From Bubalus kerabau (taxonomy: Eukaryota > Chordata > Mammalia > Artiodactyla > Bovidae): a stretch of DNA of 64,000 nt. The translations under genes were made by a program, and so were the position numbers. Position 1 is the stretch's first letter, and each line of letters opens with the position of its first letter. The DNA lies in assembly GCF_029407905.1 (NCBI RefSeq), contig NC_073637.1:60264501-60328500 (forward strand). The letters are read 5' to 3'. The notes under the pieces are model-generated. The model searched no databases, was not told the DNA's origin, and saw nothing but the letters and a program-made list of their open reading frames with translations. Shown here piece by piece: positions 46,078 to 56,870 of the stretch.

Positions 46078-46267
46078 GTGGTGCTCGTGGTAAATAACAT
46101 GCCTGTCAACGCAGGAGACGCAAGAGACAACCCCTGGGTTGGGAAGATTCCTTGTAGTAGGAAATGGTAACCAATCCAGCATTCTTATCTGGAAAATTCC
46201 ATGGACAGAGGAGTCTGGTGAACTACAGTCCATGGGGCCACAAAGAATCAGCTATGACTGAGCATAC
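46078..46267 (+). mobile_element. Bov-tA SINE
   Basis: A complete but diverged copy (head gtggtgctcgtgg, B-box-like region, Bov-A body) with the exact 11-bp duplication aacacctaata at 46067-46077 and 46268-46278. Confidence 0.93.
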
Positions 46268-46289
46268 AACACCTAATAATCTATGAGAG

Positions 46290-46690
46290 TGACAGGGAAA
46301 CAGTCAATCTCTGTTGACTGGATTGTGAATCAACATAATCTTCTGAAAAGTAATCTGGAAATATGTAATAAGTTTCTAAAATTGTGAGTGGGTTACTTGA
46401 ACTTGGTGATTCCCACCTCGAATTTATCCTAACAAAGGATATATTTATCCTAACAAAGTCATAAAGAAGGAGAAATGCATAGGTTTAATTGCATGGGTTT
46501 TGCTTAAAATACTCTTGTAGGTAAACATGAACGAACAAAATCTTTGAAGTCCCATAACAGAGGATCAATTAAGTTGCAATATATCTATACTATATGATAC
46601 TATATAATCATTGAAAATGATGCTACAGAATCACATTTATTGGTACAAAATATATATATATATAGGAATATAGTAGTTAAAAAGATTATT
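46290..46690 (+). mobile_element. Probable old L1 fragment
   Basis: Motifs such as aaagtaatctggaaatatg, tcctaacaaagg, cccataacagaggatcaatt, and aatcattgaaaatgatg resemble the 3' part of old L1. Its 3' end seems to resume after the dimeric SINE at 47150-47290 (tttatattttctggtactttg). It is very diverged. Confidence 0.5.
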
Positions 46691-46825
46691 GTGAATCTCC
46701 TCTGTGATTGGCATGTCCAGATGCTGTAGCAACAGCAGTGAACAAATCGAAGCACATCCCAGTCGTTGCAGAGCACACATACTGCTGCTCATCTTAGAAT
46801 CTTACATCAACCAATTTTGTTAAAG

Positions 46826-47131
46826 TGTGGTGGCTCAGCTGGTAAAGAATCTGCCTGCAGTGCAGGAGACCCTGGTTCCATTCCTGGGTCAGGAAGATCC
46901 GTTGGAGAAGGGATAGGCTACCCATTCCAGTATTCTTGGGTTTCCCTGATGGTTCAGCTGGTAAAGAATCCATCTGTAGTACAGGAGACCTGGGTTCAAT
47001 CCCTGGGTTGGGAAGATCCCTTGGAGAAGGGAAAGGCTACCCACTCCAGGATTGTGGCCCGAAGAATTCCATGGACTGTATAGTCCATGGGGTCACAAAG
47101 AGTTGGACACAACTGAGTGACTTTTACTTTC
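46826..47131 (+). mobile_element. Dimeric tRNA-SINE (tA-tA)
   Basis: Same design as the copy at 37132: unit 1 ends in ccagtattcttg (about 46938), unit 2 begins ggtttccctgatggttcagc and carries the Bov-A body to gagtgacttttactttc. The first few bases of the head are missing. Only a weak duplication (attttg, 46814 and 47132) is seen. Confidence 0.88.
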
Positions 47132-47334
47132 ATTTTGATATACAGATTACATGTAGTTAGAAAATCTGGCAAATTATATAAAGTAGTTCTCTCTGGAGAG
47201 TGTGTTTATGCCTCATTTCTTCTATTTGTTTATATTTTCTGGTACTTTGTATAATGAACACATAATTATGTTATTTTAATGAAAAAATTGGGATATACAA
47301 CAGCCAGCAATAACAAAAAATTGGTGAAAAGGGG

Positions 47335-47990
47335 CAATGAGAAAAAGTTGTCTACAGCAACATGGGTGGAGCTAGAGATTACATACTAAATGAAAGACAA
47401 ATACCACATGATATCACTTATAATTGGGGCCTCCCTGGTAGCTCAGAATCTACTTGCAATGCTGAAGACTCAGGTTTAACCCCTGAGTCAGGAAGATTCC
47501 CTGGAGAAGGGCATGGCTACCCACTCCAGTATTCTTACCTGCATAATCCCATGGACAGAGGACCCTGGGGGACTATGGTCCATGGGGTCACAAAGAGTCA
47601 GACATGACTAACACTTTCATCACTTATAATTGGAATCTTAAATATGACACCAACGAACCTATCTATGGAACACAAACAGTCTCACAGATATAGAGAACAT
47701 ACTTGCAGTTGCCAAGTAGGGATGGGGAACAGATGGATTGGGAGTCGGGGATTAGCGGATGCAAACTAGTAGATATAGGATGGATAAACAACAAGGTCCT
47801 ACTATATAGCACAGGGAACTATATTCAATATTCTGTGATAAACCATAGTGGAAAAGAATGTGGAAAAGATGTATGTGTACGGACATATATATGTGTATAT
47901 ATATATATCTGAATCACTTTGCTGTACAGCAAAAATTAACACAACATTGTAAATCAACTATACTTCATTAATAAACATTTGAAAAAAGAA
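47335..47990 (+). mobile_element. L1 LINE 3' end
   Basis: From acatgggtggagctagag through atgatatcacttataattgg, agatatagagaac, ttgccaag, and the 3' end ctgtacagcaaaaattaacacaacattgtaaatc. It is interrupted by a Bov-tA at 47428 with a perfect duplication, and ends with a short A-rich tail. Confidence 0.88.
47428..47618 (+). mobile_element. Bov-tA SINE nested in L1
   Basis: The copy has a shortened tRNA head (cctccctggtagctcagaatc) and a full body to gactaacacttt. The 15-bp duplication atcacttataattgg at 47413-47427 and 47619-47633 is exact, and L1 resumes immediately. Confidence 0.96.
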
Positions 47991-49619
47991 AAGGTTGTCT
48001 AGTATTTAGGAAGCATGTCACTTTCTCATGATTCAGGTACATTTCATTTACAAAAAATAAAGCCATTACGACCTCATAGACAAAAAGAAAAAGAAATGTC
48101 AGACTGGATAATTGATTTCTATAGCTGCCATTACTCTTTTCACCAAGACAACTCAGGAGAAAAACAAAATGATCTTTTAGGTCTCATCTGTCACTGTTCT
48201 ATACTTTATCATCCTTCTAGTTCAGTCTCCAGAACTCTAACTTTTTCTGTAGGGGCCAGAGGTCAGAGGTCATGGAAAAAGCAGATTTGAGATTTCCAAA
48301 CTGATGCAGGATAAGAAAAGGAGTACAATTTATGGTGGACCTGCTGAGTCATAAGTGAGAGATTCTGTACTTGGAGTTTTTAACTTCCTTATTCATAATT
48401 CCACCAGGTAGGTGATCTCCATTTGTTACACATCAGCAATCATGGAAAAGGTATTTTGTTCATGTTCACACAGCTAGAAAGTGAGGAGACAAGATCTGAA
48501 ATCATATCTATGTCCAAAATCAGTCCTCCTTTCATTACCTTGGCCAGCAGGGCAGAAGAAAACAGGGTATAATAAAGTCAATGACCTAAAAAGCCACAAA
48601 AGTTTAGATCAGGAAAAGATCTTGTACATCATGGGTTTCTATTTCCTCATATTAGAGGTGGGAAGGCAGAAACTCTGGGAGGCTACGCAACTTGTCCAGC
48701 ATCACATTCTCCTAGCACTAGGGAGAAATGATCATAAAATATCATAGTGTGAGTCATTAGGCAATAATTCTACTTTCTTTTGGTCATTACTCAGTGGCTG
48801 TTTGCAAATTATTCAGTGATAACGTATCATCCAGATATATTTTACGCAGTGAATTTCATTTACATTTTAATTGAAGATATACTGTGTTTATTAGCAACTG
48901 GAATGGAAAGTCACAAAAATTATTTTTAAAAATTATTTTCTTTCCTTACCCTTACTTAGTTTTCATTACCTTTATTGACTCTTTCTGAATACTCTGTTTT
49001 GAAGAAATGCATAATAGACACAACTTTTAAGTTATGTAATTTATTTACTATTCTGACGGACAAACAAGAGTTTCTAAATGCTACCCCATTTAACAGCATT
49101 TATATTTAGTATTACAATGAATTTCTGCAGGCCAACTTCAGAGAAGTAACTCCTTATTTGGGAAATTATATGGAAATCAGTTTATAGAAAACACCACAGA
49201 CAGATGAGGCTAAAAAATGTATCTGAACCCTTTCCTCACTGAGCTAAGCACAAAACAAAAGCCATGGCATCAAACAAGTGTCTCCTCTTCTTGAGGCAGA
49301 ATCTTTATAAAGCACACAGTGCTGATGAAATTGCAGAGCATCTGGTGAAGCCATGAGTAATCTTTTTAAAACCCGAGAACTTACCTGAAGTCTTTGTTCC
49401 ACCTGTCTTGAATCTAAATAAATTCAACATCCCAGCTATCTCTCTATGCACAGCATGCATTTATAAAAGACAAAGATCCCCCTTGCCTCTTCTTCCTACC
49501 CCTTATGAGATACAGAGAGTGTGAAAACAAAATAATTGCAGGAGAGATTCAAGTTCTTCAGTCAAGTTTGTTGTGGCCAATTGAATACAAATGAGATAGG
49601 CTAATTACAGGGTGGCATG
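47991..49619. other. Mostly unassigned sequence
   Basis: A MIR-like stretch is listed at 48395. The frames at 48015-48290 and 48481-48747 carry no motif I recognise and overlap repeat-like DNA. Confidence 0.5.
48395..48520 (-). mobile_element. MIR SINE fragment
   Basis: Reverse order: ccaccaggtaggtgatctcc, then gttcacacagctagaaagtgaggag, consistent with a decayed MIR. Confidence 0.5.
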
Positions 49620-49631
49620 TACTTGTCATGG

Positions 49632-49765
49632 GCTTCCCTGGTGGCTCAGACAGTAAAGCGTCTGCCTGCAATTTGGGAGACCCAGGTTCAATTCCTGGGT
49701 TGGGAAGATCCCCTGGAGAAGGAAGTGGCAATCCACTCCAGCACTCTTACCCGAAAAATCCCGGT
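49632..49765 (+). mobile_element. 3'-truncated Bov-tA SINE with perfect duplication
   Basis: The 5' end is intact (gcttccctggtggctcagac, B box ggttcaattcctggg), but the element stops at gaaaaatcccg, about 80 bp short of the normal end and without a tail. The 12-bp duplication tacttgtcatgg at 49620-49631 and 49766-49777 is exact. Confidence 0.94.
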
Positions 49766-49777
49766 TACTTGTCATGG

Positions 49778-51033
49778 CACTTGGCAAGTGAGCTGTACAG
49801 AATCTGAAGCCCAAGACATTCAGGCAGATTCCCTCCTCAGCAGATGGGAATTCCAGGGCATGGAGGGACTTCAACAGAGTCCTAATAGGTTACCTGTCAA
49901 AGTTTGGGGCAGGAACTACCTCTAGATGCCTGCTACCAGGAATCTTGGTCAGCTATATACAATTCCCAAAGAGGTAAAACAAATCACTTAGGAGCATCAG
50001 TGCTATCAGAACAGGCTTATCAGGAGGGGCTTTGCAAAAGGAGTTCAAGGAAAGACCCCGCCCAGTTTGTGGGACAGACCTCTGTTTCCAGTGTATAGCT
50101 CAAACCTGCTGACATCCCTGTTTTTTTACTTAGGTTAATGCCCTTACACAACTCAGTTCAGTTCAGTTCAGTCAGTCAGTCGTGTCCGACTCTTCACACC
50201 TGCCCCTCCTCAATACTGTGGACCACTTGGGGCCAATGATTTTTCAACTTCAGTGTCAGTAAGACTTGTTTGAAATACAGACTCCCACGTTCCACCTCAG
50301 AGATTCTGGCTTTCTACACATAACCTTCAGTTTTATGTTTCTCAATGTTTTTAATCCATAATGCTTTTTGAAATGGGGTGGATCTCTTCCCATTTTGAGA
50401 ATTGGGCAAATCTCTACCAACTTTAGTTTTATTATCTATTATGATGAAAAATAATTGGACTTTTTCTGTCCCACCTGACAAGCAGGACTGGTAAAATATC
50501 GGAATGTTTAATATGTTTTTTCCTAAGCCAACCATTGCCATCTTTTCCCCAATGAAGAATCATCGCCCTGTTTCAAAGAAGCATGTATCTAACCTGTGCT
50601 TGTTATTGATGTGGGTTTATTGGAATTTGGGAGAGGTGAGATGGACAGACACAAGGATGTAAGCAGCATCCCTGGTGTCAAGATGTAGGGGGCACCAGTG
50701 CTAATTGCAAGGTACAGTACATCAGTGATGAGCTATCAAGAGAGTTGGGACAACTTGGACAGGAAGAAGATTATAATATGGATGGGACAGGGCTAACATT
50801 CAGCCAGTTTGTATCAGAAACTTTTGTATTGGCCAATCTATAGCTACTGCACCCCTCCCCCAGCCAGCCCTCTCCCTCACAGTCCAGGCTCCCCAGTTTG
50901 GCCCCTCTGGCCAACTGATGACCCAGGAACTAAAGAATTAACAGTCTCCTTGCAGGGGGCATCCAGCCCTGCAATTGAATTTGATTGGTTTGAGCTTCTG
51001 CCAAAGTGGCTGTTAAATATTTTGACTATCACT
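49778..51033. other. Mostly unassigned sequence
   Basis: It contains a short BovB tail (listed) and nothing else recognisable. The 103-codon frame at 50809-51120 runs from unknown sequence into BovB and is not a gene. Confidence 0.5.
50152..50192 (-). mobile_element. BovB 3' tail scrap
   Basis: Only the tandem gttca units and the next 20 bp (cagtcgtgtccgactctt) of a minus-strand BovB end remain. Confidence 0.8.
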
Positions 51034-51047
51034 ATTCTGAATGGAGC

Positions 51048-51620
51048 CCAAAAATCACTGCAGATGGTGACTGCAGCCATGAAATTAAAAGACGCTTACT
51101 CCTTGGAAGGAAAGTTATGACCAACCTAGATAGCATATTCAAAAGCAGAGACATTACTTTGCCAATAAAGGTCCATCTAGTCAAGGCTGTAGTTTTTCCA
51201 GTGGTCATGTATGGATGTGAGAGTTGGACTGTGAAGAAGGCTGAGCGCCGAAGAATTGATGCTTTTGAACTGTGGTGTTGGAGAAGACTCTTGAGAGTCC
51301 CATGGACTGCAAGGAGATCCAACCAGTCCATTCTAAAGGAGATCAGCCCTGGGATTTCTTTGAAAGGAATGATGCTACAGCTGAAACTCCAGTACTTTGG
51401 CCACTTCATGCGAAGAGCTGACTCATTGGAAAAGACTGTGATGCTGGGAGGGATTGGGGGCAGGAGGAGAAGGGGACGACAGAGGATGAGATGGCTGGAT
51501 GGCATCACCGACTTGATGGACGTGAGTTTGAGTGAACTCTGGGAGATGGTGATGGACAGGGAGGCCTGGCGTGCTGCGATTCATGGGGTTGCAAAGAGTC
51601 GGACACGACTGAGTGACTGA
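51048..51620 (+). pseudogene. BovB protein C-terminal part, open frame
   Basis: A single frame runs without a break from KITADGDCSHEIKRR through MYGCESWTVKKAERRRIDAFELWCWRRLL and the basic stretch GGRRRRGRQRMRWLDG to HGVAKSRTRLSD and a stop at 51618-51620. This is the region after the reverse transcriptase palm in BovB; its function is not well established. The endonuclease and RT catalytic parts are absent, so the copy is inactive. The frame is the best-preserved C-terminus in the window. Confidence 0.92.
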
Positions 51621-51634
51621 ACTGAACTGAACTG
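51048..51634 (+). mobile_element. BovB 3' fragment with duplication
   Basis: A 5'-truncated forward copy ending in three gaact units. The flanks attctgaatggagc (51034-51047) and attctgagtggggc (51635-51648) are a 14-bp duplication with two A/G differences. Confidence 0.95.
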
Positions 51635-51648
51635 ATTCTGAGTGGGGC

Positions 51649-51843
51649 TAAAATACATACATTTTCATAAAAATCGACTATTTTGATTGAGCATGAGAAG
51701 CAGGAGAGCCCAGATGAAGCCTGAATAAACCACCCAGCTCAGTGTTACCTAAATTTCCAACTGCAAGAACTGTGAGCTCGATAAACAGTTGTTTAAGCTA
51801 CTGGCTTTGGGGTTGGTTGGTTGTGCATCAGCAGCTAACTCTT
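51649..51843 (+). mobile_element. Probable old LTR 3' end (MaLR-like)
   Basis: The order ccaactgcaagaactgtgag, ataaacagttgtttaagctactgg, ttggttggttgtgc, and agcagctaactc resembles the end of an old mammalian LTR. The BovB at 51048 sits just upstream, perhaps inside it. Confidence 0.45.
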
Positions 51844-52456
51844 ACAAGAGAGCTATGACCTTTACTTCCCAGAGGAGGAAGTGGGAAGCTTCAAGAAGGA
51901 AGCTAGCTTTTCCAAGCACATGTCCCAGAAATGGGAGCTCATCTCTCATATAATTTTCACAGTAACTCAATGAAGTGACTGTTATTCCCACTCTGAATGT
52001 GAGAAAACAGGATTTAGAGATCTGAGATGACTTCTTCACCAGTTACAAAATCTAATCAGTGATAAAGCCAGAATTCAAAGCCAGTTATATCTGACGTCAA
52101 ATCACTGATGTGAACATCTGTAGTAACATGCAATATACTTTAGTTTGCTGATGTGTCTTCAGTTTCTTAGTTATGTTTAAATTACTCCTTGATTTTTCCT
52201 TCTTTATTAATATGGAGCATTTTCTCCTAAAACAAATAAGAACTGTCACAACAAACATCCCATTTCAGATAGGAGGGTCTGTTACCAACGTGTGTGACAC
52301 TGGACTTGACTGGTGCTCAGGGGACCGTAAGTGTTGATCCTTGCCGCATTTTCCCTTAGCTCAACTTGGGTGCTTGCAGAGATGGAGAATATATGCTGAG
52401 TCCCAAAGCATCCTATGTGATAAATTCAATAAATGGAATCTAGGGGGAAATACAGA
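51844..52456. other. Unassigned sequence with a MIR
   Basis: Only the MIR at 51950 is recognised. Confidence 0.5.
51950..52085 (-). mobile_element. MIR SINE fragment
   Basis: Reverse order: cacagtaactcaatgaagtgactgttattccc, then gagaaaacaggatttagag and gataaagccagaattcaaa. Confidence 0.6.
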
Positions 52457-52585
52457 GGAGGCAATGGCATCCCACTCCAGTGTTCTTGCCTGGAAAATTC
52501 CATGGATGGGGAAGCCTGGTGGGCTGCCGTCTATGGGGTCGCACAGAGTCAGATACAACTGAAGTGACTTAGCAGCAGCAGCAGC
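52457..52585 (+). mobile_element. Bov-A monomer
   Basis: A single monomer from gaggaggcaatggcatccc to the (AGC)4 tail. The first monomer of a Bov-A2 and the linker are not present, so it is either a monomeric Bov-A or a hybrid deletion of Bov-A2. Confidence 0.9.
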
Positions 52586-53132
52586 AAAATATTTGCTTCT
52601 TTCTCTTCCTAGGAGCTATATGTAATAAGACAGTTACCAATAAATAAGCAGAATTTCACAAACCATAGTTTTATTGACAGCCAGTATCTGCTACTTCTGT
52701 GCTTCAGATAAACATGTCCAGGAAATATTAATCATTTGACTTTGCTGTCAATGCCAAGTGGTCATCATTTGGAAGAAACCCAGGCCAGAATAATAGCCTC
52801 TGAGGGTAACATAACACTTAACTATATGCTTTGTATACTTAAAAGTTGATTTTAAATTTTAAAATTTAAAATACTGAGCACTAACGTACCACTACATATG
52901 GATTTATTTACCATGCTTCAGCTACCTCATTATGGCAAAAAATTTAAATGGTTTCAAGTACTATAAAGGGGAAAGTTTCTTTAAATCTTACTGATCAGCT
53001 TTTCAGGTAATGAGTTATGTCTCTTTCTTTAGAAGAAGAAAAAAAATTAATTAATTAATTGGAAGGGCTTAATATAGAAAATGCTTCATTAACAACAATT
53101 AGAGTCAACACTAAAAAAAAAAGGAATTTGAG

Positions 53133-53174
<42 letters not shown>

Positions 53175-53945
53175 GATGTATGAAGAAGAGGAAAGAATTC
53201 CAATTCACAGGAATTTAGATAAAAAAGAAAACCGCAGGTGGGTATTTGCTCAGACTGCTTCAGTAGCTTCAAGGTTACAAAATTAATGAGAGAAGGGAAT
53301 TGCTCAGTTTCAGATGAGAGAACAGGAAGCTGTGGCCTGAAGCTATGGAAGGAAAGCTCAGATAGCTATTAGGAAGCATAGTGAGTTAGAACATTTAGCA
53401 GTGAAGCATACACACAGCCAAGCAACTGTGAGGCAACACCAGCGAAGATATTGCATAATTGGTGAGCAAAGATTATATAAAACACGGGCCTGGCATTACA
53501 TGGTCATCTTGCACAAGCGGCTTCTGGGCAGCTTTTGCTGAAGTCACTTTTTTGTGCCTCTTGCTTTTTAAGGACAATTAGCTGTCCTACTATGCTCAGC
53601 TGTTGATGCATGATCTCAGTTAATGATGAGAATCTAAATGACTCTGCTTTACAGAGGAAATAAATGGAGAGAGAGATGAAGTATTCAGCCGAGGTCACGC
53701 AGAAAATAAAGGCAGAACCAGGATGTGAACACAGATTCTGTCATTTGATATCAAAGCTTATGCTTATCATTGAGTTCTACAGCTTCTGATCTTAAAGATG
53801 ATAACATAATTTTAAACATAAAAATGTGTATTCTTCAACACTACAGAACACTGGTTTGTTCTTCCCAGAGATGCCTAAATCCAGAGTCTTAAATGAAAGC
53901 ACAATACAAAACAGGTTTGTGCAGCCTCATTACTTTCTAGCTTTC
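52586..53945. other. Mostly unassigned AT-rich sequence
   Basis: It holds a TG microsatellite (listed) and a weak MIR-like patch near 53615-53740 (tttacagaggaaataaatgg, gtcacgcag). No gene. Confidence 0.5.
53137..53171. repeat. (TG)17 microsatellite
   Basis: About 17 uninterrupted TG units. The cysteine/valine run in the open frame across it is an artefact. Confidence 0.97.
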
Positions 53946-54025
53946 TATTGGGTTGGCCAAAAGTTTGTTCGGATTTTCCATAGATATTACAGGAAAACCC
54001 GAATTAACTTTTTTGCCAACCCAAC
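53946..54025. mobile_element. Mariner-derived MITE (~80 bp)
   Basis: The left end tattgggttggccaaaagtt and the right end cttttttgccaacccaa are inverted repeats. The middle (ttttccatagatattacagg) is short and non-coding. This is the same type as the MITE at 45143. Confidence 0.92.
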
Positions 54026-54234
54026 AAGTTGTACCCATAGGCAAGTAACAAGGGCACGGAATGTTGGGGTTTCAATCTGCTTCTTCCCATGTCCTCAGTC
54101 TACTTTTACTCTTTTCTGGACTTTATAAATGCTATTATTATCAAGAGAGCTCTACTAGGCAAGGGTCATGCCTAATGCCTTCATAGAGTTCTTAGATACT
54201 GCTGGTGCTAACAAGAATATGCATTCTGCAGTAA

Positions 54235-55615
54235 GGCTCAGGCACTTGGCATCTTTGGGGAATTTTAAAATTAATTTTTATTGGAGTACAGTTGCTTTAT
54301 AAGTGTCTGCTGCACAGCAAAGTCAATCAGCTATATGTATACGTGTATCTCCTCTATTTTGCATTTCCTTCCCATTTAGGTCATCACAGAGCATTGAGAA
54401 ATTGCCTGTGCTAGACAATAGGTTCTCATTAGTCATCTATTTTATACACAGCAGTGTATATATGTTAATCCCAATCTCCCAATTTATCCCACCCTCCTTC
54501 TCCCCTTGGTATCCATATGTCTACTCTCTATATCTGTGTCTTTATTTCTGCTTTGCAAATAAGTTTATCTGAACCATTTTTCTAGATTCCACATATAAGA
54601 TATATTATACGATATTTGTTTTTCTCTTTCTGACTTATTTCACTGTGTGACAATCTCTAGGTTCCTCCATATCTCCATCTCTTCATACTATTCATGGGGT
54701 TCTCAAGGCAAGAATGCTGAGGTGGTTTGCCCTTCCCTTCTCCAGTGGATCACATTTTGTTAGAACTCTTCATCATGACCCATCTGTCTTGGGTGGCCCT
54801 ACATGGCATGGCTCAAAGTTTCATTAAATTACACAAAACTGTAATCCAATTCTTTGGCCATATGATGTGAAGAGCTGACTCACTGGAAAAGACCCTGATG
54901 TTGGGAAAGACTGAGGGCAGGAGGAGAAGGGGATGACAGAGGATGAGATGGTTGGATGGCATCATTGACTCAATAGACGTGTGTTTGAGCAAACTCAAGG
55001 AGACAGTGAAGGACAGGGAAGCCTGGCATGCTGTAGTCCACGGGGTCGCAAAGAGTCAGACATGACCAAGCAACTGAACAACAGTAGCAATGTTTCTCTG
55101 CAAATGGTACAATTTCATCCCATTTTATGGCTAAGTAATATTCCATTGTATATATGTACCACATCTTCATCCACTCCTCCGCTGATGGACATTTTGGTCG
55201 CTTCCATCTTCTGGCTACTGTAAATAGTACTGCAATGAACATTGGGGTGCATGCATGTTTTTGAATTAACGGTTTTCTCCAGGTATATGCCCAGGAGTGG
55301 GATTTCCAGGTCCTATGGTAGTTCTATTTTTAGTTTTTTAAGGAAACTCCATACTGTTCTCCATAGTGGTTGTATCAGTTTACATTCTCACCAACAGTGT
55401 AAGAAGGTTACCTTTTCTCCACACCTTCTCCAGCATTTATTGTTTTTAGAGTTATTGATAATGGCCATTCGGACTGGTGTGATAGTTTTGATTTGCATTT
55501 ATTTAATAATTAGTGATGCTGAGCATCTTTTCTTGTGTTTCTTGGCCATCTGTGTATCTTCTTTGGAGAAATGTCTGTTTATGTCTTCCACCCCACATCT
55601 GTTAACATTTCCATA
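54235..55615 (-). mobile_element. L1 LINE 3' region (old), split by BovB
   Basis: The left part is the L1 3'UTR on the minus strand (ttattggagtacagttgc, agtatccatatgtctac-type text). After the BovB it continues into the end of ORF2 (aatattccattgtatatatg, tcatccactcctccgctgatgg, tccccaggtatatgcccagg-type text), and on to about 55615. Frames are broken. Confidence 0.88.
54681..55087 (+). mobile_element. BovB insertion with inverted 5' leader segment, inside L1
   Basis: From about 54835 to 55087 the BovB 3' end is on the plus strand (ggccatatgatgtgaagagc to gaccaagcaactgaacaac). From 54681 to about 54830 the reverse strand carries the segment ending gaaccccatgaatagtatg that I recall as the BovB 5' leader. 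The middle of BovB is absent. The layout is that of a 5' inversion with a large internal deletion. L1 continues on both sides. Confidence 0.82.
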
Positions 55616-56170
55616 AACTTTTTTTTCTCATTTTAATCTCCAGCCAAGCTTAGAGAACTTCCACTGCTCTGCTTCTGTTCTTTACTAAACCTACAGCTGA
55701 ATAGAACTTACTTTCCAAATGGACACTGCAAATTTTCCTCAGAGGCAAAGTCTTGGCTTAAATAGATGTGTGGATAACTTCATACTCTAGCTAATTTCAT
55801 CTTCTTCCTAGAAGATTCTGCTCATATACTTTTCCAACACAGCAATGTGGCTTGAATCCTAGTCTGAGGGAACTCCCCAGATCATAGAAAACTGATTTCC
55901 TTTCATTGGATAGTCATCCAGTCTTAGGAATGATACACTGACTTATATCTCATGTATACATCTATGTGTGTATATATATCCCCAAAAGAAAAGATTCTTA
56001 CATACATGAACCATACCAGTATACTGGTAAGCTGAAGGACTTGTAGAACTTATGCCAGAATAAATAATAATTTAGAACTGCCTTAAGTAGAAGAGAAAAT
56101 TACACTATGGTGGTCTCTATTCAATATCCTGTTAGATGAGCAAATGTAACATTTAAATATATTATGCCTA
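55616..56170. other. Unassigned sequence
   Basis: No gene or repeat is recognised. Confidence 0.5.
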
Positions 56171-56177
56171 TAGATTT

Positions 56178-56291
56178 AGGTTTAGTCACTCAGTCGAGTC
56201 TGACTCTTGTGACTGCATGGTCTATAGGCTCCTATGTCCATGTGATTCTCCAAGGCAAGAATACTGGAGTGGTTTGCCATTTCCTTCTCCA
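56178..56291 (-). mobile_element. Bov-tA/Bov-A body fragment
   Basis: A minus-strand 3' part (tttagtcactcagtcgag to the tttccttctcc motif) without tRNA head. It lies 20 bp from a Bov-A2. Confidence 0.85.
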
Positions 56292-56312
56292 ATATTATGT
56301 CTACAGCATCCT

Positions 56313-56588
56313 GCTGCTGCTGCTGCTAAGTCGCTTCAGTCGTATCCGACTCTGTGCGACCCCATAGATGGCAGCCCACCAGGCTCTCCGTCCCTAGGAT
56401 TCTCCAGGCAAGAACACTGGAGTGGGTTGCCATTTCCTTCTCCAATGCATGAAAGTGAAAAGTGAAAGTGAAGTTGCTCAGTCGTGTCCGACTCCTAGCG
56501 ACCCCATGGACTGCAGCCTACCAGGCCCCTCCCATCCATGGGATTTTCCAGGCAAGAGTACTGGAGTGGGTTGCCATTGCCTTCTCCG
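56313..56588 (-). mobile_element. Bov-A2 SINE, full dimer
   Basis: A complete minus-strand dimer with a (CTG)n left end. Flanks ctacagcatcct (56301-56312) and ctatattatcct (56589-56600) match at 9 of 12 bases and are a possible aged duplication. Confidence 0.94.
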
Positions 56589-56870
56589 CTATATTATCCT
56601 ACTAATCTCCAATTTCCTCAGTATTGCCATAGTCACCTCTTACTCTATGACAATGCTTCATTTCAAACCAGAACATGTAGTTAAGCTCAGAATTTGTCCT
56701 AAGTTATTTTATTAAGCTGATTATAAGCAGAGGCTAGAAAGTCTTCAGTTCACACTTAATTGAAACCTTGGGAAAAAACCTTAGCATCATTTGAGAAAAC
56801 TGAGCCTAAGACTCACTTATTATGACTAGTATATTCATTTTATGCATCACATGAATAAGTAGGTTGGCAA

